From the NCBI GenBank assembly GCA_018136815.1, contig CM030932.1:2835019-2899018 (forward strand): DNA of 64,000 nt. Reading direction: 5' to 3'. The position numbers and the translations under genes are program-made. The DNA comes from Isochrysis galbana (Eukaryota > Haptophyta > Isochrysidales > Isochrysidaceae). Shown here piece after piece: positions 41,101 to 50,033 of the stretch; positions within the stretch are counted from its first letter, which is position 1, and every line of letters begins with the position of its first letter. The notes beneath the pieces are model-generated. The model did not search any database, was not told the DNA's origin, and saw only the letters and a list, made by a program, of their open reading frames with translations.

Positions 41101-42840
41101 GCCTCCGATTCCGGGCCCGCCATCCAGTCCAGTTATTTGGCTCCGGGTACGCCGACTTCCGAAGAGATGAGAGCGGCCCTGGCGGAAGATCCGTTCGTAG
41201 AGCCACTCCTAGGTTCAGGAGAGACGGTCAATCACGAGCCATCAGGCCAAGGGTCGCCTCCGCCGGCCGTCGCCTCGGGCCCCATTGCCGACGATGATTC
41301 GTGTTCCAGTCCTGTCGCTCCCGCTCCCGCTCCCGCTCAGCAATCCAAGATGCTTCGCCGTTTCGTCGTTCACGATGGGCTCGTCTACTATCGCACCGTC
41401 CTTGACTCCACCGACTCGGACTCGCTAGTGCTCTACGTTCCGCCCTTGTTGCGGTCTCGCTACCTTTTTGCCTACCACGATCGCTCCGGTCACCTTGGAG
41501 TTTCTCGTATGTCCGGTCTTCTTCGTACTCGGGTATACTGGCCTGGCATGTCTTCCGACGTTGCATCCTACGTCCGGGAATGCCACGAGTGCACCCTCGC
41601 CAAGCCGCTACCTAGGGCTCTAGCGTCGCCCTCCGGTCTCTCCGTGGGCACCTACCCCTTTGATGTGGTCTACTGCGACGTGCTCGCACTGGCTCCCACT
41701 CACAACTTCGTGCCTGGAGTCTCGGGTTACGACAAGCTGGTCGTCTTCATCGACTCGCTCACTCGATGGATTGAGGCTGAGCCTTCGAATGGGGATCCTT
41801 CGTCGGAGGTGGCCTTGGACATGTTCATCCGCTTGATTGTGACGCGTTATGGAGTCCCTAGGCAGCTTCGGACCGACGCCGGTTCGAATCTATGTTCGGT
41901 TCTTGTTTCGCGTATTCTGGAGCTCACCGGGACTGATTTGTCGAGTACAGAGCCGTATCGACATGAGGGTGTAGGCTTCGTCGAACGCGCTCAGCAAACG
42001 CTCATTCGTTTGATGCGCGCCTCGAACGAGGGTGGCAGCCATTGGGTCGACCATTTGCCGTTCCTACTCCTCTCGTTGAGGGCTTCTTCCGGTCGTGTTA
42101 CCTCCCGGTCTCCAGCGTCTTTGATCTTTGGGCGTGAGCTGCGTCTGCCCGCTCAACTCTCTGATCCGAAGACCGTTTCGCCAACTGCTCTCGAGGCGGC
42201 GTCCGCCGACGTTCGCTCGTACGCATCCAGGCTCAATGCGAGCCTCCGCCTCTCATGGTCCAGCGCTCTCGAGGCTACCCTAGCCGCTCAGGCTGAGTCG
42301 GCCCGTGACGCTACCATCAAGTCTCAAAGACCAGCGCGTTTCGAACCTGGGGATCGCGTCTGCATGCGATTACCAGGCCATGCCAACAAGTTGCAATTCA
42401 TCTACTCGGGTCCCTACCGCGTCGTAGAGGCTCTGTCCGACACTAGGTACCGACTCCGTGATCTGGAGAACCGGTTAGTCAAGGAGGAGGTGCATATCTC
42501 GAACCTCCGGCCGTATCATACTTTCGTTGATGAAGAGCCGCTGGCTGACGACGAGTACATCGTTGAAAAGTTGCTCGATCGTCGTAGCCATGGCGATTCT
42601 ATCGAGTACCTCGTGAAGTGGCGTGGCTATGCTCTTCGAGAAGCCACCTGGGAGCCTCGTTCCGAGTTGCTCCGTCGTTGTTCTGATTTGCTTGATGATT
42701 ATGATCGCTCCGTCGAAGAGACTTGTCCAGAAGATGTTGAGTCCCCGGAAGCAACTTCTTCGTCGGCCAGGGATACTCCTCTTCCTCCCGTTCTCGATGC
42801 GCCGTCTTCGCGCACTCGATCCAGGCTCCATCCTCGTTGA
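35186..42840 (+). CDS. pol: Gypsy Pol polyprotein with cytosine-methyltransferase-like domain and chromodomain (copy B)
   Basis: In frame with gag past the TAG at 35183-35185. One base is missing near 36310 relative to copy A; from 36355 the frame is open for 2161 codons. Domains: methyltransferase-like (about 36634-37203); retropepsin DTG at 38474-38482 and LLLGNDFL; reverse transcriptase with YLDD at 40060-40071; RNase H with KTDGAS (Asp at 40558-40560); integrase with an HHCC finger (His from 41476, CHEC at 41581-41592) and a DDE core (YCDVLA Asp at 41677; LRTDAGSN; GFVERAQQT); GPYRV motif near 42410; and chromodomain about 42550-42711 (EYIVEKLLDRR, YLVKWRGY, TWEP). The chromodomain and GPY motif place it among chromoviruses, which use such modules to choose insertion sites in marked chromatin. 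Confidence 0.93.
36634..37203 (+). other. Phage-type cytosine-methyltransferase-like domain inside Pol
   Basis: About 190 residues: VLVVGEASGVVSSMFLLAGA then HVATCDLRPSE (SAM-site-like start with acidic strand-2 end), WDLVVAHPPCTYLS (PPC, equivalent to C5-methyltransferase motif IV, bases 36805-36813), FVAVENPRMH (ENP, like motif VI ENV), GTGHQKATGLYL, then KIVEGR and RSRTCVGIAGAMAAQW at the end. The set ending in GxGxxKATxLxL, VEGR and GIAxAMAxQW is the layout I know from small methyltransferase-like proteins of bacteriophages. The key proline-cysteine pair is present. Whether it methylates DNA is inferred. The same domain is in copy A at about 27004-27573. Confidence 0.8.
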
Positions 42841-43227
42841 TCCCATGTCTTGGGTAAGGGACCCGTCCCTCTAGGCTAGCCCCACGCCTCGGCTAGGGCT
42901 CCGAGTTCAAGTTTCCGTCCGAGCGAATCATGGAGGTGCTGAACGCGTGCTGCCTGCGCTCTACACCCGGCGCAACACCCGAGCAAAGCTCCTGTAAAAG
43001 GGAGAAGTGGGTGGGGCAGTGCGTACGAAAGAGGCCGCCGCGTTAAGCCGCCGATTTCGTGCTCGCTTTGGATCCAAAGGGTGTTCTTGTCTCCACGTTT
43101 CGCTCGCTATGTTTCGTTGCTTCTTGTTCCGATTCTGACCTCTGGTCAGCTCAGGTTCCAGGTTCCAGGTCTCTGTTTCCAGGTTCACCGCTCGACATCG
43201 GGAGACGTCTCGATCTTAGTCGGGGGG
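42841..43227 (+). other. Gypsy 3' untranslated region and polypurine tract
   Basis: Lies between the pol stop and the 3' LTR. No gene is seen. It ends with cttagtcgggggg, the likely plus-strand priming tract, immediately followed by TGTCGC. Confidence 0.75.
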
Positions 43228-44017
43228 TGTCGCATTCATCCTAGATGATGCGATTTCTAGGCTCTTATTTCCAGGTCCTTCGTCGTGCGGCCACACGGCG
43301 AAGCTCAGGTACATCTAGGTTGGTAGGGTTCGTCCCTAGCGATCTAGAATTCGAGTTCTTGTTTCGTTCCTTCTAGCCTGTTTGTCAGGTCTAGATTCCA
43401 GGTTTCCTCCTTTCGGGTAATCTTGACCCAAAGGAGCCAGGTCGCCTGCCACTCGCTGCGCGCTTGTCTCAGGCTCTCGAGTTACCTTGTGAAGGCTTGT
43501 TTAGCTTCTTGCAAGGCTTGTTGTTTCTTGTTGGGTTCCGGTTCTTTCTTGGGACCTGCTGACTTTCGTTGTTGTCCAGGCCTGTTCTTCGTAGGTTCTG
43601 CTTGGCCTGGTTAGGGTTTCGTTGAATCCCCGCGTTCGGCGTTTGGCGTTGGCGTTCGGAAATTTCCTCTCACATTCCCTAGGTCCGCTACCCTTGGCTT
43701 GTAGGTCCTTGCTTCTTTCTTCTCGGTCAAGGTTTTGGCGAGCGAGTCGGTTGCTCTAGCCGCTCGAGATTTGAGGTTTAATTTGCCATCTCCCCTTGGA
43801 GATCGGTGTAGGTTCGCTTCCTAGGTGAGGGAATCTTTCCCCTTGATGCAAGCTACATGCAAGCCTTGGCCCCTTTGGTGTTTCTTCCCCTTGGTTGCTA
43901 CTCAGGGTTGTTCGTTAGAAGCGTCTAGAAGGTTCACGCTCAACGGCAAGATTTATTCGGTCGTGAAGACATCTCGTTGCGATCTGTATCCAAAGTGATC
44001 GCCGTGGTCGCGCGACA
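43228..44017 (+). repeat. LTR (3' LTR of copy B or shared LTR of a tandem pair)
   Basis: 790 bp, TGTCGC...GCGACA, indistinguishable by eye from 21650-22439. It is followed not by flanking DNA but by internal sequence of another copy. Confidence 0.88.
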
Positions 44018-44704
44018 TGACGCTCCCCTTCGGACTCTCCGCTACGTGGGAAGTTACAACGGAGACACGCTCCGGCCGTCGCTGCGGAGTCTCTCTCTCT
44101 CTCGCTCTCTCTCTCCGTCTCTCGCGACGTGTTTGAGTTATCGGTGATTTGGGGTCGCGGTTGCTTGATAATTTGCTTTGTTTGGGTGAATGATTCCGGT
44201 GTGTTCGTGGGTCGGTGTATCCTGTTGTTCTCAGCTCCGTTGTCCGTCGTTGTTCGCTGCGTCGCTGCACTCAAGCAGCTTAGGCTCCCTCCCTGAGGGA
44301 AGAGTTCTTTGTAGGTCTAACAATCTCTTACAACCCAACACACTAGGGCCGCTAGGAGCGCCTCGCCGCCCCACAGTCCTTCGTTCGCCGTTCGTTCCCT
44401 GTCCATACACCCGAATGGGGTTGCCCGACCCAGTCCAGAATTTCATTCACCCGACTCCCGGTGGGGAGGAGGGACAAAGCGCCGCGCTAGCCGCCGGTGC
44501 CGCTCGCGACGGAGTGGCTCAGAGCCCCCACAGTCCTTCGTTCGCCGTTCGTTCCCTGTCCATACACCCGAATGGGGTTGCCCGACCCAGTCCAGAATTT
44601 CATTCACCCGACTCCCGGTGGGGAGGAGGGACAAAGCGCCGCGCTAGCCGCCGGTGCCGCTCGCGACGGAGTGGCTCAGAGCCCTCCGGTAGCGCTCGAC
44701 CCGA
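44018..44704 (+). mobile_element. Truncated internal start of a further gypsy copy, with 157-bp tandem duplication
   Basis: Primer site, leader and the beginning of gag (ATG at about 44415), as in copy A. A 157-bp segment holding the gag start (from about 44374) is repeated in tandem (from about 44531). The gypsy sequence then ends at cgacccgaca, about 44704, and unrelated DNA begins. The junction cuts the gene at 44705-45333. Confidence 0.82.
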
Positions 44705-45333
44705 CATGAACAAGAGTGGAAGCCAAAAATTCCCCACCTCTTTTCTCTTGCCTCTTGAACAACAGGCCGAAACAGCACTCTGCGGGCATCCGCATCGATC
44801 GACGAGTGTTCAAAATCGAATGCGTCATCAGCAAGGAGAGTGCCATGAGAGGGCACAATGAGGCTGATGGTCAGAGTGAAAGCAGCATCGCCATTGATGA
44901 AAAAAAGGGTATAGGAGTTCACCCGCAGACAAGGCCTGTCCCAAAGAGGATGCGGACCAGGCCAAGGAGTCGTGAGTTGTAGGGATCTGAGAGCTGTCAT
45001 AGAAAGTAAACCGGCAATCTGCGACTGCGACTCTTGGCCTTGGGGCGTGAGCTGACTCAGCCCGGTTGCGCGCGCAGGGAGCACATTGAAGATTGTGCTC
45101 CCCGTATCATCGCGCGCGCGCGCAGGCTCTCCCTCCTCCTCAACACCACAGCGGCTTCCTCGGCCCTGCGCTCCATCGAGGAGGGACGCCCACTGCAACT
45201 GGGGTGCAGTGCCGCCCACTGCTGTTGCTGCTGGCAGCTCGACGACAGCGGCGGCCTCGTCGAGCCGGCTGAGCTGGCTCTCGCGAGAGTCATGCGCGGA
45301 GCGCGAGGTTCCGTTCGAGATGGGCTGGTACAT
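44705..45333 (-). pseudogene. Unidentified gene end, truncated by the gypsy insertion
   Basis: From an ATG at 45333 (MYQPISNGTSRSAHDSRESQ) the minus strand is open for about 210 codons up to the gypsy junction, then reads about 20 foreign residues to a stop at 44644. A pyrimidine-rich sense leader lies just upstream (45340-45415), as for other host genes here. A possible GT-AG intron (donor near 44923, acceptor near 44790) would change the last third. Segments such as EEEGEPARARDDTGSTIFNV give no family I recognise. No homology is claimed. Confidence 0.4.
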
Positions 45334-45429
45334 GCTTGTGGTGAGAGTGAGAGGTGAGGGAGGGAGGGGGAGGGGCGCGACAGCGACAGCGAGAGGGGCG
45401 AGGGGGGGGGGGGGGGCTTGTAACTTGTA

Positions 45430-45545
45430 ACATGGGAGCCCCCCCCCGTACTGTATTTGGTACTGTATTTGACTGTATTTGGACGAAGGCGAAGGCGAAA
45501 TACAGACTGTATTTACTGTATTTGGAACCCCCCTGCCTGTATTTC
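45430..45545. repeat. actgtattt-rich short repeats
   Basis: The string ctgtattt occurs about six times in 115 bp next to a G run (45400-45415). Between 45545 and 46200 I see no supportable gene. Confidence 0.55.
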
Positions 45546-46204
45546 CCATCTAGGGATACGATGATGTCAGATTCAGATTTGCCCTCCCGGGGGACTAATG
45601 TTATAAGTGGCTCGCAGGTGGGGGGGAGGGGGGGAAGGGAAGGCATTTTTCGAAAATTCTACTCCTATCAAACTCATGTCAACCCCCACTTTTCGGAGTA
45701 AGATTCTCGCCTCCAGAGAGTGACTGAACAAAAAACAAACATGCCCAGGTTCCTTAGTCATCAGTATTGAGAGTTGACCTATACACATACAGGATACAGG
45801 CGTATCAACCGTCTACCGTATCTGGGCCTCAATGGGCCGCCGTATCTGCACTGATCTGGCCGATCTGTTCGTCACCGGGAACCTGCATGACTTACGTCCC
45901 CCCACCCCCGGCCCCTCCCCCGACGCAAAGTTTACTTTCCCAATCAAACACCTTGTGTATCCTATCGGACACCGGGTGTGTACCCTGACGAGAAACGAAA
46001 ACGGCGTCCCGCGTCCCGAGCGAGCGAGCGAGTCGGTGATCTCGCGATGAAAGTCTGTGGGGGGAATCGCGAGGCAACGACGGGACGGCGTGCCCAAGAA
46101 CGGCGAACGGATCGATCGAAAACGGTCGCTGGACATTCTGGCTAACCCTTGCTCTTGACTTCTGACGATCTGCTCGGAGACCGATGGGGAAGCAACAGCG
46201 CCTC

Positions 46205-46545
46205 ATCAACTTCCCCCGCGCCCCCCCCCCCGCCGCCGCCGGCGCCCTTGGCCCCCTCCCCCCCGCCCCCCCCCCCCCCCCTCCCCCCCTTTCTGGCCGC
46301 CCTCTTCGGGACCGAGGCGGCGCCTCTCTGAGACTTCCCCTACGCGGCATCTCGACGCCATTTTCGCCGCTCCCCCGTCCCCACCCCTTCCCACCCCTTC
46401 CCCCCACCACGCGCACCCCCCCCACTCGCTCCCCGCCCCGCCTCAAATCTCTTCCCCACTCGCCACTTCCCCGCCCACCCCCGTGTGCCCAGGGGGACAG
46501 GCCTGCCTGCCCCCCCCCCCCCCCCGCCCCGCTCTCCACACAGTC
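46205..46545 (+). promoter_or_regulatory. C-rich leader upstream of the receptor gene
   Basis: Pyrimidine-rich sense strand with several runs of 9-14 C ending about 20 bp before the start at 46555. Same arrangement as at other genes in the window; a promoter or leader role is inferred. Confidence 0.45.
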
Positions 46546-46554
46546 TTCGCTTTC

Positions 46555-47748
46555 ATGGTGGTCGACGAGCAGGTGCTCATCTCGTCCCTCCCTGCCAATG
46601 CCACTTTCGAACAAGTGCGCTCCTCGCTCACGGACTTCGAGTTGCAGAAGGCCATCTGGATGATGTGGGCGGCCGGGGGTGCCGTCGTGTGCCTCGTGCA
46701 CATCTGGATCATCACAGCAATGCTTCGCAAGCGAAAGCTGCTTCAATCGGCAGTAAATATCTATCTGATGCTACTCCTGGTCGCCGATTCTGTCGTGACC
46801 ATCTCCTTCTCCTCGCTCAGTATGGCGGCATTCTTTGGAGATACATACCCGAGTGCCAACATTCTCTGTGAAACGCAGGGAATGTCCTTGAGCTTCACCG
46901 TCGTCTACTCGATGTGGATCAACTCACTGCTCTGCGTGGAAGTGTATAAGGCACTTGCTGCGACGCGCTCTCTAAACGTATACCGTCAGCCGTCGACATG
47001 TGACATGCTCATTCGTTGCCTCGGTACTTTGGCTATCTCACTCTTTTTTGCCTCCTTCAGCGTCTGGCACGGACTAGTTCCAATGAAGTCGAAGTTGCTC
47101 TTTGGACTGGCCTGCTTTCCTGGGCCGCTGCATAGCGGACGGATTTACGAAGTTCTAGTCAAGGTTGCTCCTGGGGTTCTGCTTCCCGGCATGATGATTA
47201 GTGTGCTCATTGGTCATGCGTGGTTGAAAGGCTTCATTCAATGGGAGCTCGTCCTTCCGTCAAGTCGTCCTTCAAGCGGCGGCAAAGATACTATTGATAT
47301 GCGCAAGGTGCTGGGCAACGATGTGTATGAGGCGCGAGTAAGGCGTGCCCGCTCCATTACAATGTTCTTTCTGCGAACCATCATCGCCTTGAAGCTTTGG
47401 TTGATTACAATTCTCATTTCCTTCTTCACGACCTCACCAGAGGTGCTGTGCTTCGCTCACATGTTGGCGCTATTCCAGAGTAGTTTACTGTGGATCACCA
47501 GCTGGCACAAATCAGATGTTCGCGAATCCATGTTGGCGACACTGCCGTCCTGCTGTCGTCGATTACCTGCCCGCCAATCGAAGCGCGTCCACATTCTCCA
47601 TCGTGAGAGCTCATTCGAAAAGGATTTAGCAGGTGAGAAGACTCCGACAATACAGGTAGCGATGAGCACCATGTCACGGAGCGACAACGCCACCGTGAGC
47701 GATGACTGCTCGATGAAGGACTCGTCCGTGCACCCGGCTGAAGAGTGA
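46555..47748 (+). CDS. Seven-transmembrane receptor (GPCR-like)
   Basis: 397 residues from the ATG at 46555. Seven hydrophobic helices: about 33-57, 65-94, 108-131, 150-174, 198-226, 266-292 and 298-318. The N-terminus carries an N-glycosylation sequon (NATF, residue 15). C105 before helix 3 and C187 in the second outer loop could form the standard GPCR disulfide. Helix 3 ends CVEVYKAL in place of DRY. The long loop between helices 5 and 6 is basic (EARVRRARSI), fitting G-protein contact, and the 79-residue Ser/Thr-rich tail (STMSRSDNATVSDDCS) could be phosphorylated. Overall layout is closest to the cAMP-receptor-like/GPR1-like group of protists; ligand unknown. Intronless. The frame extends 24 codons upstream through C runs, which I exclude. 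Confidence 0.75.
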   Translation: MVVDEQVLISSLPANATFEQVRSSLTDFELQKAIWMMWAAGGAVVCLVHIWIITAMLRKRKLLQSAVNIYLMLLLVADSVVTISFSSLSMAAFFGDTYPSANILCETQGMSLSFTVVYSMWINSLLCVEVYKALAATRSLNVYRQPSTCDMLIRCLGTLAISLFFASFSVWHGLVPMKSKLLFGLACFPGPLHSGRIYEVLVKVAPGVLLPGMMISVLIGHAWLKGFIQWELVLPSSRPSSGGKDTIDMRKVLGNDVYEARVRRARSITMFFLRTIIALKLWLITILISFFTTSPEVLCFAHMLALFQSSLLWITSWHKSDVRESMLATLPSCCRRLPARQSKRVHILHRESSFEKDLAGEKTPTIQVAMSTMSRSDNATVSDDCSMKDSSVHPAEE

Positions 47749-48037
47749 GGCCACTGACATATACCTTCTTCTTTGCCAACTCTCCAACTTCAAGCTTTTC
47801 CTAGCTTGTCGGACAGGCAAGATAATCCTTGTCGGGAGCTAGCTTCGTGGTGCAAAAGTATGATACACTTCATTGACGAGGCGAGCTGAAATCTTGTCTC
47901 TTTGGGTAGTGTCCGTGCTGCCATGGTGATGCTGCACGCTGTTGGCAATTGGTTTTGGTCGCGTTCCGTGTGCATATGGGACGGACTCGATATGAGCCAT
48001 CGAATGTTCATGGTTTTCTTTCATATACACATGCACC

Positions 48038-48560
48038 AAGTGTATACTTAGTTCACATGGGAGGGGCGCCTCGTGCCCTCCCCCTCAGGCTCTGATTCCC
48101 CTCCGGGGGGCCTATCGGTCACCCTCAGACCCTGCGCATCTGGCATGAGCGAAGAGCATTCACCAGCCCTAGACCCCCAGTGGGCGCGGGCCAAGAGGCG
48201 CACTCCCACGCCCACATGGGCCAGTGTTGGCAGCTGTGGTGGTATGGGTGGAGCTGTGGATCATAAGAAGGATTTGTATGGGCAAGGGGAGTGGGGAGGG
48301 ACGGGGAGGGGGAGGCGAAGTACTACGCCAAACTGCTGCAAGGAGTTGCTTGGAGTTTGGTACGAAGCGGAGCTGTCATACTTGGCCACCCCGATACTAG
48401 GAGGAATACTCCAGGACGCCCCGCAAGACCTGGACCTCGCCCCACCGGCAAAATGGGGCGACGGCTATAAATCCAACAAAAGGCTAGCAGAATTAGAATA
48501 CACGCTAGCAGACGAATACACGCTAGACGGTGGCACACCACTAGACGAGACAGAAGTAGC
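48038..48560 (+). mobile_element. LINE derivative: 5' end plus ORF2 fragment
   Basis: The 5' hairpin AAGT-GTAT-ACTT (48038-48049) is followed by ATGG at 48057 and sequence shared with the copy at 14826 (gcgcctcgtgccc, ggtcaccctcagac). At 48350-48560 it reads WYEAELSYLATPILGG and ADEYTLDGGTPLDETEVA, which aligns with the 18852-20477 protein, then stops. A LINE 3' end in the same orientation is at 49680-49727, so 48561-49680 may be a later insertion or unrelated DNA. Confidence 0.65.
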
Positions 48561-48676
48561 GTAGTTGTTGCGTCAGTACTGATATCAGCTTTCTGATATC
48601 GGTAACCGCTCAATTGGGGCAGATCCCTGATATTAGCTCTCAACTAAAAGATAGAATTAAAGAGCTTTTATTTATA

Positions 48677-48722
48677 AGATAGTACTACTACTACTACTTT
48701 TATAGTAGTAGTAGTACTATCT
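48677..48722. repeat. Perfect 20-bp inverted repeat with 6-base loop
   Basis: Arms AGATAGTACTACTACTACTA (48677-48696) and its exact reverse complement (48703-48722) around CTTTTA. It is built on a TAC/TAG trinucleotide pattern. No TSD or element ends were recognised. Confidence 0.85.
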
Positions 48723-48724
48723 AG

Positions 48725-49679
48725 TTAGTACGGCCGCAGGCTGCCGACGTACCCGAGCGAGCGAGCGAGCGAGGCCGCTGCGCTCCGCTCTCCGCTCTCC
48801 TAGGCTGGCCTCTAGTGGCATGGATGAGGTGGTGGAGAGCGAGAGTGAGGTGGAGGTGGCGGCTGCCGCTTTAGACTTTAGATGGGGCAGCCCAGCGCGG
48901 GAGTGCGTGGGGCCGAGGACCGAGGGTGCATTGCGAGGCTGGAGGCTGGAGGGGACCAAGCTGGAGTGGTCGACAGTGAATGATGAATGAGGTTGCGGGC
49001 CGGTCACACTCGGTGGCAATCGTGGGAGAGGCAGGGGGGGCCAGGGTCTGAGCCCCAGCCTTCACTGCCCCCTGAGCTGCCCTGGCTGGCCCTCTGGGAG
49101 CCCCCAAAGGGCCTCTGAGTGAGCAGGCCGTGGCGCGCCGCATGGCGACGCGCCGCAGGGACAGAGGTGGAGGAGAACGGAGAGAGGGAGAGGGGGGGTT
49201 TTGCAACCCCCCCCCGATGGAGTGCGGTGAGAAACGGGACTCGTTTGCGTTAGCAAACGGGCGGAGGGGGGCGGCTGGCGACAGGAGGGGGATGAGGAGG
49301 GAGAGGCTCAAGGCGCCTACGGGAACCACGGTGGCAGGTATCTCGAGGCGCAGTCTTTTATTTCTCGAGGACAGCTCGCGGCGAGAGCTGTAAGGGCCAT
49401 TTCTTTTCATGACGAGAGGTTCCTCCCCCCCCCCGGTGCTTTTTCCCGGAGAGTCGCCCGACGTACGTCGGTCCGCCTCAATGGGGTTTCCCTCATTATA
49501 GCTTGTGGGGAGTTATAATGGGAGCCGGGGGGTTGCGAGGGGGGAGATTCGGAGGGGTGCATATGCGTATGTGTCCAGTGACAGCACACGTACGTCAAGG
49601 CGTACGGGCAGATGCGCTGAGGGGTGTCGTGATAGTACCGGGCTAGTGGCAGTAGTGGTACTCACGCTCGGATGTTTTA
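48725..49679. other. Region without a supportable gene
   Basis: GC-rich, low-complexity in places. Open frames on both strands are short and Arg/Pro/Gly-biased. Contains the strings cccgacgtacgtcggtc and cacacgtacgtcaaggcgtacg (49457-49605), small palindromes around acgtacgt. Confidence 0.5.
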
Positions 49680-49727
49680 TTATTACCTAGAAAGTAGTAG
49701 GTGTTAGCCCAGAATCTTCAGATTTTT
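49680..49727 (+). mobile_element. LINE 3' end
   Basis: gtaggtgttagcccagaat then cttcagat and a T run: the conserved 3' block in plus orientation. It lies in the 3' flank of the PH-domain gene. Confidence 0.75.
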
Positions 49728-50033
49728 TTTACTATTATTAGTAGTACTATTACTACTATTTTAATCAAAGTGGTCTCCACAATCCACAATAGCCTACAAA
49801 CATGATGACATATGACATGTGGCATCATGCTCGTTGGCCGTCTTGCCTTCTTCAGAAATGCGATGAAAGATGGCCAGCAATTCTCGGCGGAATGAAACGT
49901 CAGCGATTGAACTCTATCCCCGGTTGCGGCCACAACGTTAACTTTCTGAAGCAAGTGCGCTCTTCGCCAGCATGCATATGCCACGTTCTAGCTAGCGCAG
50001 TTGAGGACAATGAGACAACCTGGTGAGTACAGC

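Larger units (their letters stand above)
31307..44017 (+). mobile_element. Ty3/gypsy chromovirus copy B (complete pol; LTRs at both ends)
   Basis: Partial 5' LTR 31307-32084, gag 32478-35185 (with one- and two-base deletions), pol to 42840, a 3' region, polypurine tract cttagtcgggggg (about 43215-43227) and 3' LTR 43228-44017. The two LTRs differ at several sites (for example tttccagg versus tttctagg near the start), while the 3' LTR looks identical to copy A's 5' LTR. The gap may therefore have joined pieces of different copies. Confidence 0.9.

Noticed and set aside
45892..46746. 284-codon minus-strand frame overlapping the receptor gene start
   Set aside because: Gly/Arg-rich translation of the C-rich leader; it conflicts with the well-supported receptor frame.
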